DNA of 64,000 bases from positions 930,001-994,000 of the forward strand of contig JAGMUV010000021.1 of the NCBI GenBank assembly GCA_020744425.1. Direction: 5' to 3'. The notes beneath the pieces are model-generated. The model was not told the DNA's origin. It ran no database searches and saw nothing but the letters and a program-made list of their open reading frames with translations. Within the stretch, counting starts at the first letter, position 1. Each line of letters opens with the position of its first letter. The translations under genes were made by a program, and so were the position numbers. Positions 1 through 10,827 of this stretch are shown here, piece by piece. This DNA comes from Dactylonectria macrodidyma. Its lineage: Eukaryota > Ascomycota > Sordariomycetes > Hypocreales > Nectriaceae.

Positions 1-4
1 CTCT

Positions 5-601
5 TGTTGGAAGAATTAAGGTTTCCCCCTCGACTTCATGACACACTCTAAAGAAGTCCTAGATGGTGGCGAGCTCGTAGGACTCAGGCTCATATTGAAA
101 TATAAATAGGACCTTCACGTTCATCAAAACAAATAATTACAATCAGTATATTAATAACCAACTTTCTATCAAGTGCACTCAGCATCACTGCGCAATCCAA
201 CACCAGCAGACTTCAACCTTGCCTCAGGTCTTGGCAATATATTGGAACCATAGAAAGGTTGCTTGTGAGCTGTCTAACGGACTGCCTAGTAGTCCGGACG
301 CTATTGATATATTGTCTGGGCAGTTGTATTGTTGTCTATTAAGGTGGCTTCAATTAGGTCAGCTAGGTGTTGTTAGATGTGCTGGGATACTGAGTGCACT
401 TGACAAATTGTTGTTATTATTATTGTTGTTGCAATCGAAGGACTTTTGAGACCTTTTATCTTTGAATGGTCCCCCCTAGGACTTAAGCCCGAGAAAGTCC
501 TACGATCAAATCCTACGATCTGAGTTTTAGAACATCAGACTTTTAACTTTAATCCTGAACCTTGATCCTGAAGCTAGGGGGAACCATCAGTTCTTCCAAC
601 A
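5..601 (-). mobile_element. Copia-type LTR (3' LTR of a minus-strand element)
   Basis: The segment starts TGTTGGAAGAA at 5 and ends TTCTTCCAACA at 601, so it has the TG...CA ends and short terminal inverted repeat of an LTR. Immediately beyond 601 lies a purine tract (read on the minus strand) and then the end of a Copia RNase H reading frame on the minus strand. That is the order expected at the 3' end of a retrotransposon: pol, polypurine tract, LTR. The target-site duplication cannot be tested because only 4 bases precede the LTR in the window. The 597-bp length is normal for a fungal Copia LTR. Confidence 0.8.
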
Positions 602-615
602 CGCCCCCATCCACC
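602..615 (-). promoter_or_regulatory. Polypurine tract of the Copia element
   Basis: Read on the minus strand this is GGTGGATGGGGGCG directly abutting the LTR end. A G-rich purine run at this place primes plus-strand DNA synthesis in LTR retrotransposons. The assignment rests on position and composition only. Confidence 0.55.
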
Positions 616-621
616 TTGACT

Positions 622-1047
622 TCAGGGCACTGAGACATCGTGGACTTCAGTGCTCCAGAGGAGACGACCGCCTTCTTCAATTGGGCAGGGACTAACTCGG
701 ATTGTTTCAAGGAAGCGGCCATGGCTGACAGCATTTAATGGCTTCGTAAGGCCATCTGCCATTTGTTCATGAGTACTGACGTATTGTACGTCAATGTTTC
801 CGGCTTCAATTTCTTCTCGGATATGATGTTCGACTATTGGAGTGTGCTTTGTTCGTTGATGAAGCTCAGAGTTTTTGCAAAGCTTCAGAGAACCCTGATT
901 GTCGCCGTTCAGAAGAATTGGTATATTGAGAGGGAGTTGCAATTCGGAGAAGATTTTTCTGATCCAGGCTAATTCTCTGCCGCATTGAGAAAGAGCAGTG
1001 CATTTGGCTTCGGTAAGCTGGGATCATACGTTAAGCATTAGTGAACC
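622..1047 (-). pseudogene. Copia polyprotein fragment, C-terminal RNase H
   Basis: The minus strand encodes the last part of a Ty1/Copia RNase H domain. Motifs seen in order: a TEAKCTALS segment with GRELAWIRK (the usual TEAEYIALS...WIRK region), DNQGSLKL, a segment ending in HHIREE, and EQMADGLTKPL near the C-terminus. The frame is open from about 1020 down to 622, then meets a TGA upstream at about 1027, and similarity fades past 1047. The rest of pol, gag and the 5' LTR are absent, so the element is 5'-truncated or rearranged. It is a dead remnant. Confidence 0.85.
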
Positions 1048-1502
1048 AGACTTGGGAGAAGCCGCTCGGAAGAGGCTCGGGAAGGGCGAGTGAACGATGT
1101 AAGGGACGCCAAGGATGGACTGTAGGAGCGAAAGCTAAGATTGCAACTCATGATCCGCGCAGGCAACAACGTGGATAAGGTCAGCTAGTCAGGGGCAGAT
1201 GGCATGAACGAGGAGGCAGGCCAGCCTCCAAGCGACTCATACCAACACTTGCCGCCATGATGAAGTTGGCTCACACGGCGGAGGAATCTGCTACCCTGGA
1301 GATTGCAGTCCCGCAAAAGGGTTTATCCGTTATCTGCGCTTTCATCGCCTGGCCACTAACTCAACATCAACGTTCATTGCGCATTAACAATTCGTCACGA
1401 CATGCAAGATAACACGAGAAGGACATCAAGGTTTAAGTTTTACAGTTTTCCACAGTGTTCCAGGCAGAGTGCTAAGATTGCTGACTAATCTCACATTGTA
1501 GT
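1048..1502. other. Non-coding stretch, nothing recognised
   Basis: No convincing reading frame, RNA gene or repeat was seen between the Copia remnant and the 3' end of the kinase gene. It includes the presumed 3' UTR of the kinase gene. Confidence 0.4.
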
Positions 1503-3837
1503 TTACTCCAAAAATTCTACTTGCTCAATTCGCAACTGCATGTGGTCAAGAAGCTGCTGGGCCTCGAGACGCAAAGAGTCCAGATCCGACCGGACATACC
1601 ATTTATGCGCCCAGGCTGCGGATCGAGCTATCCCTATCCATTTACGCTGATCTCCTTCTTTGTAGGTGCTGACGTAAACAAGTCGTTTACCCTCGTCATC
1701 GAACAGTTGCTGCACCTTCGTCGAGAAATGACCTAGGTTTGGACTGATCCACCACCAGTTCGCCCAGTCACCGCTGCGTGATATGCCTAACCACCACCGC
1801 TTGCCACCTTCAAGCCAGGTAGTGACATGAATCATGCGAAGTCCTTGATCATCGAATAACTTCTGCGACTCTGACGAGAATTCGGCAAGGTCGCTGTGGA
1901 TGAAGAGCCGGCTAGCCCAGTTTCCGCCCCGGGAAATGCCAATCCAAAAACGATTGCCTTTCTCGACGTAAGTGTGTGCATATATCAGTCGTAGGGCCTC
2001 GCTATCGAAATGGTCCTGAGCCTGCTTCTTGAAGCTGGGTAGGTCGGGGCTGATCCACCATCGATTCGCCCAGTCGCCTGCGCGAGCAACTCCTGCCCAT
2101 CTTCGCTGTCCGTTTTCCATAAAGGTGGTGGCACAGAGTAGGCGCAGCCCTCTGCTATCGCAGAGATCTTGGGCAGTATTCGAAAAGGAATGAAGATCCG
2201 GGCTGATAATTAGTTCCACCTCCCAGTCGCCGCTGATGGAGAACCCCACGGCTGACACTGGAGAGCCGGGATAGGTGCTAGTAGGCCCGGTAGAGACAAC
2301 CTCCTTCGGTATACCTTGTCGGGAAAGACCATACCAAGGGGCGGTGCTAGAATGCTGGGCGTGGGCCGTATCAACGGCAAATCCAGGCCCTGTAACCTGG
2401 GGCTGTTGAACTTTCTTGTGCGTGGCACCAATTGGAATGGAAGTTAACCATCTATCCTGGGCCTTTTGAGTCTCCTGGGAGGCGGTGCTCCACTGAGCTG
2501 TGTCCTCAAAATAAACAGCCGGCTGCAGATTTGGTGTCGCGGGCCATATCGGGGCATTGGCAGAAATGGGAAGTGGCTCTTCACATCGGCTAAAAGAATC
2601 GGGCCATCAGCGTTACCTGTCTTCGAGGCCTGGATTAGTTGTGGCAACGGCTACTGACCTTATCGGTGAGCTACGGCCGCTGGGTCGCGATACCGGCTGA
2701 GATGTCTGCACCCAAGGATGTACAGCGGCCTCGGAGGCCTTGAGACGGCGTTCTGGGTCTACTGTCATGCACTTGGTGACAAAGTTGCAGCAGTCTTGGC
2801 TGGCGCCGGTCGCCCGCAGAGTCAGTACGGGGAACGGGTGCTCATTGATAACATGATTGAAGAGGCTGTGCCGGTTCGGGAAGGCAGGGCGTTGGGTCAT
2901 CATGCGGAATAGTAGCTCGCCAAGCCCCCACATATCAACAGCGAAGGTGTAGGAGAAGGCGTCGGACGACGACGAGCTCTGGTCGGGGACGAAGCCGATG
3001 ACCTCGGGGGCGACGTAGCCCTCCGTGCCGATCGCAGTCCTGAGCGCCGTGCCCTCGGCGCGCTTGGAGATGCCGAGGTCGGCGATCTTGACCCACCAGT
3101 CAGGACCGGGCTCGTAGACGAGGATGTTCTGCGGCGGATAGAAGTAGTTATGTTAGTTATGTCAAAGGAGAGAGGAAGGAGGGTGAAAGGTGTCGCAGAG
3201 GAATGCAGTGGTCACTGGCGCCACGCACCTTAGGCTTGAGATCACGGTGAGCGAAACCGTTCTCATGCATATACCCGAGGCCCTCGACAAGCTGGGAGCC
3301 GATGGCCCTTGCGTGGGCCTCCGAAAAGGGCTGGTTTAGGTAGTTTTGGAGGTCACCATGCTCAATGTACTCCATCGCGATGAAGACCATGGTCTCGGAC
3401 TCGTACCAGCCGTAGCATTCGACAAAGCAGTGGACATACTAATCAACAGAGGGAGTCAGCTTCAACTACTCCGAAGAAACAGGCAGGGAGAAGCCCCGCA
3501 CCCTCTCGTGCGAGAACTTAGCCATGGCCTCCAATTCTCTCGAGTACGATACCGGTAGCGAAGGATCCTTGCGTATATCCTTGACTGCCCGGAGCTTGCC
3601 CTCCGCGGGCCCGGACGCACACCTCTCCAGCCAGACGCATCCGAAGCTGCCATTGCCCAGCTCCCGCTGCCGATACCACGTCTCATTGACGCGAGCCGGC
3701 CGCCGATTGCGGGACTGGTGGTATACCGTGTGCTGGGTTGCCCCGTTAGGGAGGAAGCATGTCGTCAGTCGGGAGTCGTGGACAAGGTCGGGGACCCGCT
3801 GGTTCTCGTCGTTCTGCTGGTTCGACGAATTGCTCAT
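1503..3837 (-). CDS. Protein kinase fused to a C-terminal tandem W/R-rich repeat domain
   Basis: Four exons by my reading: 3837-3502, 3438-3229, 3128-2659 and 2589-1503, giving about 700 codons. Introns are 3439-3501 (63 nt), 3129-3228 (100 nt) and 2590-2658 (69 nt), all GT...AG and phase-consistent. The N-terminal half is a Ser/Thr kinase: glycine loop GNGSFGCV, lysine in RAVKDIRK, HRDLKPKNIL, DLG in place of DFG, GYVAPEV, and a regular lobe ending near RRLKASEAAVHPW. After a Pro/Gln-rich linker come about five units of roughly 50 residues with the pattern GDWANxWWISPDL, F, FDxxGLRL, TYxEG, RxWIGIxR. These resemble the bacterial tandem repeat domain (BTRD1-like) seen in polyglycine hydrolases; that match is from memory. 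An upstream ATG at 3945 lies inside a MITE-like repeat, so ATG 3837 is preferred. Substrate and function are unknown. Confidence 0.75.
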
Positions 3838-3894
3838 GATGAATTTAGGTATGTCGGTGGTTGGTGGCGGGGCGATTCCACCCTTGGCAGTATG

Positions 3895-4412
3895 AGATGG
3901 TGATGGATCCGATACGGTCGATTCGATCAGACTGATAGGGATCAATCCATTGTGGAGCCCAAAGACGATGATTGTACGTAGTATTGATCTTAGATGCCTC
4001 CGGCCCCCTCTTTTCTCGAGAGGGGTTTTTCTAGTCTCTAACCAAGGCTAGGATAGCTTTGTATCAGAGGTTTGTGCCGCCACATGAGGGGTCAATCCAA
4101 TAAAAACCCCTCTAGAGAAAAGAGGGGTGTCACGATGTGTATTTGGGTAGCAGGGCGTGTATATGGCGTGTGGCTGCTATAGCAATATCCTTCTAGCTAC
4201 TTTAGCGTAAAGGATGTACAGGGACTCAGAGCGGGGACTTGACACAAGCAAGAACATACACACACCCAATCAGATGCCTCACACAAGAAAAGGTCGTACC
4301 AAGGGGGCCGGAGGCATCCTTGATGAATACAATCATCGTCTTTAGGCTCCACAATGCATTCATCCCTATCCGTCTGATCGAATTGACCGTATCGGATTCA
4401 TCAGGATCCAAC
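3895..4412. repeat. Foldback MITE-like element with long inverted ends
   Basis: The left arm (about 3895-4034) and right arm (about 4100-4127 plus 4307-4412) are inverted copies. Both contain GATACGGTC, ATTCGATCAGAC, GATGATTGTA, GATGCCTCCGGCCCCCT and a CTCTTTTCTC/GAGAGGGG hairpin. Without the solo LTR inserted in the right arm, the element would be about 330 bp. Related copies or fragments lie at 44583-44640, 53131-53626 and (minus strand) 56160-56345. No transposase is encoded, so it would be a non-autonomous element. The exact ends and target duplication are uncertain. Confidence 0.7.
4128..4301. mobile_element. Solo LTR (174 bp) with AGGGG target duplication
   Basis: The segment begins TGTCACGATGTG and ends TCGTACCA, a slightly mutated form of TCGTGACA. 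It is flanked by AGGGG at 4123-4127 and AGGGG at 4302-4306, which fits a 5-bp target-site duplication. A near-identical 174-bp segment with its own duplication lies at 53627-53800. No internal retrotransposon sequence is present, so this is a solo LTR left by recombination. Family assignment (probably Gypsy) is inferred only from the short TGTCACGA...TCGTGACA ends. Confidence 0.8.
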
Positions 4413-4967
4413 ACTAAGTTATTCCGGCATCTAAGCGCCTAAATTCTCTATTATAATGAGGATAACGTAATTACCCGGTGGGTTGAGTAGTCCTTACGCC
4501 CCCACCTCTCCTCTGGAGAGGTGGCATCAAAATCCGTATGTGTACAAATCGTATATCTCGCCGCCAACTTCACTAATACATTTTAATATCACAACATCAT
4601 CCAATTCAATTAAAACAATACCCTCATATAGTCAAGCATCAGGATAAACACACATCTCAATTTCTTTCATTTTCCACGAAGGTTGACATTGACATTTGGT
4701 GGTAACTATAGAGCCTACGGACGCCGCCGTGACCGCGGCACAGCAATTTGGCTGCCGCCGATCTCGATTTCTGGTGTTTATTCGGCTGTTTCTGCATTGA
4801 ATGGGGAATTCTGCATATTGTAGATATGTCAGGCTGTAGTCTCAACTCGTGCGGTTGTAATGATCTCAATAGCATCACTATCCGAGTCTTCAGTGAACAG
4901 CATTGGCGGCAGAGAAATTGACGAGCAGACAGAAATGAAATCGTAGTCAACCTCTTGATCAGCCTGA
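4413..4967. other. AT-rich spacer downstream of the transposase remnant
   Basis: No gene is recognised. It probably includes the 3' flank of the minus-strand pogo-like transposase. I looked for terminal inverted repeats pairing with the region near 6500-6650 and found no clear match. Confidence 0.35.
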
Positions 4968-6508
4968 TCAGTCAGCTCTAGCCTCGTGGACTTCTTTCCA
5001 GGCAACCGCTTGGGGGATAGCTTCAAGGTGAGAAAGTGGCCTTGTTTTATACAGAAACGAACGCACGTCTTCATCAGCTAGATCCCACTGTTGTGATAAC
5101 ATCGCTACAGCATCAATATCTTCCGGAAGTTGCTGTCTTCGACGTAATTCTTGTAGCTGGGCCTCTTCTTCTATAAGCCGGGTTGCTTTTGCTGTAGCAG
5201 CCGCCCGGCCTCGAAGCCGCGGCCTAGGAACATCATCATCCCGCAGAGCCTCATTTTCACGAAGCGTACGGAAGAGGCCATTCTGTATGCGGGCTTCCTT
5301 TCTAGAGGCAGAAACCCTTTCTTCATGACTGCGAGAGTTGACCTTTTCACGCAATTCCTCAATGGTATAGGCCCCATCGTCAATTCGAATCCGCCGGCGT
5401 GTGTGTGTGCGCCGGGATTCCAGTCTGACCCGTTCTTTCTGCAACTGAAGGATCTTCTTGTGGGCTGACTGCGTAATAATAGAATAATCCAAAGCGGACT
5501 CAGCATGTGCGATAATAGCCCGAGTTGGGCTGCTTAGGATATCCAATTTATCACGTATTTTATCCAGGCCTCTCTTGGCCTTCCTAGGCGTGACAGCGTT
5601 GCGTTGCAACAGCCGAGGAAACATCGGCTCTTCTTTTTCCTGTACAGCTTGACGAAGGGGTCCTAGAACAAGCTCCGGATCAAGAGGAGTAAGACCGGAC
5701 TTTTCGAAGCCCACATAAATGTAACATGCCTTGAAGGCTGCGTTATACAGCCGATTCCACTGGTTGAGGAAGTCATAGCGAGATATTTGCGTTCCGCCGG
5801 CTCTGAGGAAGTCACTATGAGCATGACGTTGTTCCCTTTTGAGGTGCTGATAGACTCCAACATCAAGAGGTTGAAGAAGGTGACTTGTGTGAGCCGGCAG
5901 GCGGAAAGGGATAATATCGAACATATGACAATACCAGATAAAATCGGGGTCTTCATGAGCAGAAAAACCGTCCATCAGAAGCATTCGACAAACAGGTTGT
6001 GTTTTTCTGATCTTTTGGAAAGCAGAATATGCAACCGTCTGATTCCAACCATCCCTTGTGAGGTCAGGACCGTAGCCAAACCAGGTCTTGGTAGAAAAGT
6101 CACCAAAATCGTCACTCTTAGTAAAAGAGTGATAGTTGAAGTGTTGTAACCACTGCCGGGCCTGTTGTGCGTTATTGAAGCCGGAAGAAGTGTGTTAGGA
6201 CCACTTTTCGGTCAATATCAGCCATAACGTATTCCTCTAACACCTTTGCTGACAGGATGAGAAAAGACGGTATTGCTAGTCCAGCTGCACTGACTGCGTC
6301 TACTGAAGTCAATGAGTCTTTGTTGCCAGGTTGAAAAGCCACAAGCCGGGTGTTTTTCTTCATTCTGGTTGAGAATATCTTCATGCTGCCGATAACCGAC
6401 CCAATTTGAAGGAGGAGTCACATCGAAGTGCCAGAAATTGGCCTTTGTTATCGATTTTTCGGTCATAACAGCTTCAAATTCATGGAACCAGTCGCTAATA
6501 CTACTAGG
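4968..6508 (-). pseudogene. pogo/Fot1-like DDE transposase, broken
   Basis: An open frame of 338 codons (5984-4968) contains the second half of a DDE_1 domain: LLMDGFSAHE with the second catalytic Asp, then the PAHTSHLLQPLDVGVYQHLK signature of pogo/Fot1/Tigger transposases. A long basic, Glu-rich tail follows. The upstream part (6508-6172) carries an ISDWFHEFEA segment and the equivalent of the first catalytic Asp (FWHFDVT in place of NFDETGF), then jumps frame in NQNEEK. The N-terminal HTH/CENP-B DNA-binding part is missing. Frame shift, lost motif residues and 5' truncation mark it as a relic. Confidence 0.8.
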
Positions 6509-6749
6509 GGGGTTCTCGTCATTTCACTTCAGCTCAACCCCTCCGTTCGTCCCTCACCGGGGGTCGCTGACCAGCCTAAAAGTCGTTGACTCGCTAAACT
6601 TAGGTACCTCGACCCACACCAATTTCTGGTGCAGGTCAATGTAGCTTCATTGCAGTGATTATGGGGTGTGAGTTGCATCGGTATGTTCCAAACAGGAAGG
6701 AGGGAAAATGTGTAAGTGACTGGTCACAACACCATCAATTTCGCGATTT

Positions 6750-8008
6750 CTAGTAATCTACTTCGTCTTTTGGGACTTTCTCATTGAAGTGGATGTGTTT
6801 TCGCTCGACGCTTGGCGATGAGATCCCAGAGGGCGCTGACGATGGGAGCATGCTAGAGGTATCGCGGCTCATTGATGTTGAAGTGAAGGGGAACATAGAA
6901 TGATCCGTCGTCGCTGCCCGGTCAAAAGAAGGCTTTGTTAACCACCGGCTGTCTTTCTCCCTCGCTTGGGCCACTTCTGTTGCCTGCTGAGGTAACGACG
7001 AGGATGATGATGACAATGGCCTCTGCAGTATAATATCTGACATGCTCCTTTTCTTCAGGGTGGGCTTCCTGTTAATGTTGAATAGTGAGTTGAACTGGAG
7101 CAATGAGGCACTGGAGGGCCCAGTCTGTGTACAGTAGATCTTGCTCGCACCCGGTCGAAGTGGCCCATACAGCCAATTCATATCACTACCTTTCAGCCTG
7201 CACAAAGTTAGCTTGATGCTCGCGCCAAATTCCGCCATGTCCCTACCAGTTGAGCGTCTCGGGAGACACAGTCTTCAGGTTGTTTTTGTATTTTATCCAT
7301 GTTCTCCAGGACGCATTCTCCAAACGGGCGCTCTTGGGGGGACTCTCCTCGGCAGGAGGTCATATATTTCCATGATGACCAGATATCTTCCTCCTACCAG
7401 TCATGAGAAAGGTAGTCGACATTCCTCCACGGCTGGGTGTTGATAGCAGTGTCATCTTCAGTGCGCTCATGGAACTCTCTTAATCCTGGAGTCCCCGATG
7501 TTGATGTATCAGCGAGGTCATCATAGTCGACAGGCGAGATGCTGTACGAGTCGCCCGCCAAGAGATTTGGTCCGGGTTTCAGGCCATCGTCCAGTGCCAC
7601 AAAAGAAATTGCCTTTCAGATATTGAGGCAACAAAGGGTGCTCTTCCGACGGCTCGACCAAGTGGATTCCCTCGTCGTGACCGGGCGGGATGGAAATATC
7701 CCGGGCGGGTGTTGAGGAGTAGGACATACCCATTGATTTGCCGTGGATAGGGGGCGACGAGGAAGCTGAAGGGTGCGGGGTCTGGATGTTCAACTTGGGT
7801 CTGCTCCAGACTGAGCTGCTCGACTTGAGGGCGAATGAAGGTCCGGTTTCTTGAGTCTTTGGAATTCGTCCCTGATCCCAAGGGTTGACACTACCGCGTT
7901 TGTTGCTATTAGGCGAGAAGAAGAAGGTGAGGTCTCAACATATTGAGCACCTGACGTCGTGTATCTCATCATTTTCCAGTTAGCACGAGAGAAGAGCAAA
8001 TGCGTCAC
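6750..8008 (-). pseudogene. DUF1752 / Reg1-like protein, disrupted
   Basis: The pieces in order are NVDYLSHDW, EEDIWSSWKYM, RARLENASWRTWIKYK, NLKTVSPETLNW, then NWLYGPL, LKKRSMSDIILQRPLS and RKHIHFNEKV. This is the DUF1752 block and downstream motifs of fungal Reg1-type proteins, regulatory subunits linked to PP1/Glc7 and glucose or nitrogen repression in yeasts. A TAG directly follows HDW, there is a frame change before RARLENAS, and the protein stops soon after FNEKV, where the family normally continues for hundreds of residues. A genuine-looking intron sits just after TLNW (GTAGGG...GTGCAG, about 7220-7268). Upstream SPPIHGKSMGMSYSSTPARD also fits the family. It is a pseudogene copy. Confidence 0.7.
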
Positions 8009-9156
8009 GAAAGCGATGGAGTGATGTCATAATGACACCTTCTGCGGGTATTATGATAATGGAAGCCCGTCCTCTGCACGTCAGCATCTTCACATGCTAA
8101 CATCTCCTAGATATTAAGGATTTACTTCTGGGAAACTCATATTGCGATATATATATAATGTATCAGTCGTAGCCGTAGGGTCAGGGTTGAGGCTGTGCAT
8201 CGTCAAGTCGGTGAAATCCAAGACGGGGTCGGAAAAAGACAAACAAATCCAGCAAATAAGGCGAGAAGATGAGGCTTAAGAGTGTGCAGACGAGCCTCTG
8301 CTATTCAGGCGCTCCGTCTGCTGTACTGGCGATGGGAATGGTGGTGGATGATCTCGCTTCCACCCTAACCATCCAGGAAGAGGCTGACGAGTGTCTGCAG
8401 GCCAGATCTGCCAGAACGCAACCGCATGCGAGCAGACTGTCATTTGCTGCAACAATAACAACGGGGTAAGTGAGTTTGGCATCTAACCGGCCCCATCTCA
8501 GGTTCTCATAAAGATATGTCTAGTTCCAAATCTGCATTGATGACATGGGGTTCAATGTGCCAATCACCATTAATATCTACTATGATTAAGCAGTGTTTGT
8601 TTTTGTGGGGTGCCGCCCCAGAATAAAGTCGGACAATATCCCCACTGTAAGGCACATGAAGGATATAGGGATATAGGGTCTGGGATGAGGTTATTTTGAT
8701 TCATGGACACTCCATTCGATGGCTTTGTGGGGGATCTTTTCGACCCCGACACGCTCTTTTCGGCTAGCTAAGTACCCCGTAGTTAGTGTGGGAATACGAG
8801 ACCTCGTTTGGGATCAAGCTTAATTTAACACCTTTGTTGCTATTGGACATGCTGTCGTTGAGAGAACCCGAGTTTACCAATATACTGAGCGATGGTCGTA
8901 GGCCACCGCGATGTCTCCAGATCAGCCCTAAATCCCGCGTCTACCTGGGAAGATTCATGAGGGGACATGCATGTTGATGCCAGGACAAGAGCTCCCGGTG
9001 ATCACACCCACCAATATTGTCTCACCGGTGTACCCAGTTATGATAACCAATAGATCCAACGCGTGATATCTGCAATGCAACAGGACTCGGCATCCAGAGT
9101 CCAATAGCTGAGGTTTGGCTGGTGTTCAGACGCATGCCACCTAATTAAAGGCCTCG
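8009..9156. other. Intergenic, nothing recognised
   Basis: Only short unconvincing ORFs are present. No RNA gene, transposon or known protein motif was found. Confidence 0.35.
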
Positions 9157-10827
9157 TCATTTGTTGGCGCTAAACCTAAACCCTGAACTGAACTCGCCTA
9201 ATTGGCTGTGAAATTGCGCGTTCCTGGTTGCCGAGATCTGGCCGGATGTGTTTGGAGGACCTCCTGGATACGCTGAGCGTAGTCCCAAAATAGCATTCTG
9301 CAGCTGGACACGCGCCTGGGTCATGGCGTTCCCCAAACGAATTTTCTTTCGTGCACATTCACTTGTGGTGCCTAGAATGGCTTGACTAGCGGACGGTACA
9401 CCATTCGCCACATATTGAATGTTGCCAGGAAGCTTGCAAGCGGCAAGCTCAAGGTAGATCACCTGCAACATCTGACTGCCTTCCCCATCGCCAACCTGCA
9501 ACACCGGAACTCTCGTTCGAGGACCCAGTGCTTTGGCGGCGACGAATCTTAATGCCCCGGATTCTCTCGGGTTCCGGCAGAGGGGAAGCTCTCAGCAGAT
9601 TTTGCAATAATGTGGGGTAGAGCGTGCCTTAATCCTACTGTGGCTGCATACAAGTGAAGCGGCTCATCCTTTTGGCTTGTCGCCCGTGTGCTAACCCCAA
9701 CAGGATCACTGAAGCCGCCCAAGGTCTTGATGATGAGGCGCAACCCGACCCGGACAACGCTCTTACGGCTATCACGACTGATGAGACTACCCCCATGCCG
9801 GCCGGTCCCTCCCGGTACCAGAACGACTTCCCAACCCGCCACTACCCCATTACCATGGGCCAACGAGCCACAAGTCCCACTGGGGGCGTTCAGGTGACCC
9901 TCGATGGAGATGGTAGCTTGTCAGAGTTGGCACGCCAGGATGCGACCCTACCGACGGATGCCAATAACGCCGCTGAGGGCGAGAATGAGGGCTCAGGCGG
10001 CATGTTTGGATTCCTGAAGAGCAATAAGTATGAAGGATTGCAAACACAGGACACTCCTTTTAGAAGTTGCTATTGAGTGCTTCAACGTGTGCTTGATTAG
10101 GGTCATGAGATGGGGGACTAAAATGAAATATATCCATGACCTAACTTACGAGTCCCTAGACGAAATGGGCTCTCTTTGGATTTGGAGGCCGTGAATGCTT
10201 GTTGTGATGAGTTAACTCCTCGATGTGAACACGATGAAGCATTCGAATCAAAACAATCGATCCGTCTAACCTGTTTAAGCAAGGGGTATCACAGACCAGA
10301 ATTCCCTTCTGGCTCTAAGCCACCTTCATCCAACGCCACGCCGCCGTATCATATGCAACGAGTTCGGTCAGTCATTGCGGAGTCTGTTGAATCTATCCGG
10401 TGCAATGCGATCATTAAATTTCCATAGCTACCATTGGCTGGTCCGCAAAAGGGCCCCCAAAGGACACGATACTAAACAGATTGTGTATGTACCAGTACCA
10501 AATTGTTGGGGCCACCAATATTCCGATGGCCATGATCCAGAGGGAATCGCAGTATTTTCAACCGACCCCTCGTGCACCAGGACCATTTCAGCCCGGCCTC
10601 TTCCCCAACGGCCCAGTCTTTTGGATTGCAATAGAAGTAACTATCGATGTGCCGTCTCTTCGGCGCTTCCCATCATCGACTCGACTGGGTTGCGTTGAGA
10701 GCCACGATCAAAAATATCCCCAACCAAGCACCCAGTTTCACCCTGCCAGAGACGCCATATCACCGAATAACCAGAAATTACAACGATTCGATAACTTTCG
10801 CGGCCAGAGAGCCCATATAGAGCTAGG
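9157..10827. other. Region with short unassigned ORFs upstream of the NRPS
   Basis: Several open frames of 100-140 codons overlap on both strands (for example 9157-9504 minus, 9654-10076 plus, 10481-10903 plus). None shows a motif I recognise, good splice signals or a clear start. The right end must contain the promoter of the NRPS gene starting at 10828. These could be remnants of a decayed gene. Confidence 0.3.

Noticed and set aside
2590..2617. Alternative 28-nt intron starting at GTAACG in the kinase gene
   Set aside because: Too short for a fungal intron; the 69-nt intron starting GTCAGT at 2658 keeps frame and has a better donor.
3838..3945. Upstream ATG extending the kinase by 36 residues
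   Set aside because: The extension partly lies in the MITE-like repeat and lacks conserved content; ATG 3837 is a simpler start.
6500..6660. GC-rich segment with CACCGGGGGTCGCTGACC as a possible transposon terminus
   Set aside because: No inverted partner was found at the other side of the pogo-like remnant.
9157..10076. Open frames of 100-140 codons on both strands that might form a gene
   Set aside because: No family motif, no coherent splice sites, and overlapping frames of equal quality; kept as unassigned.
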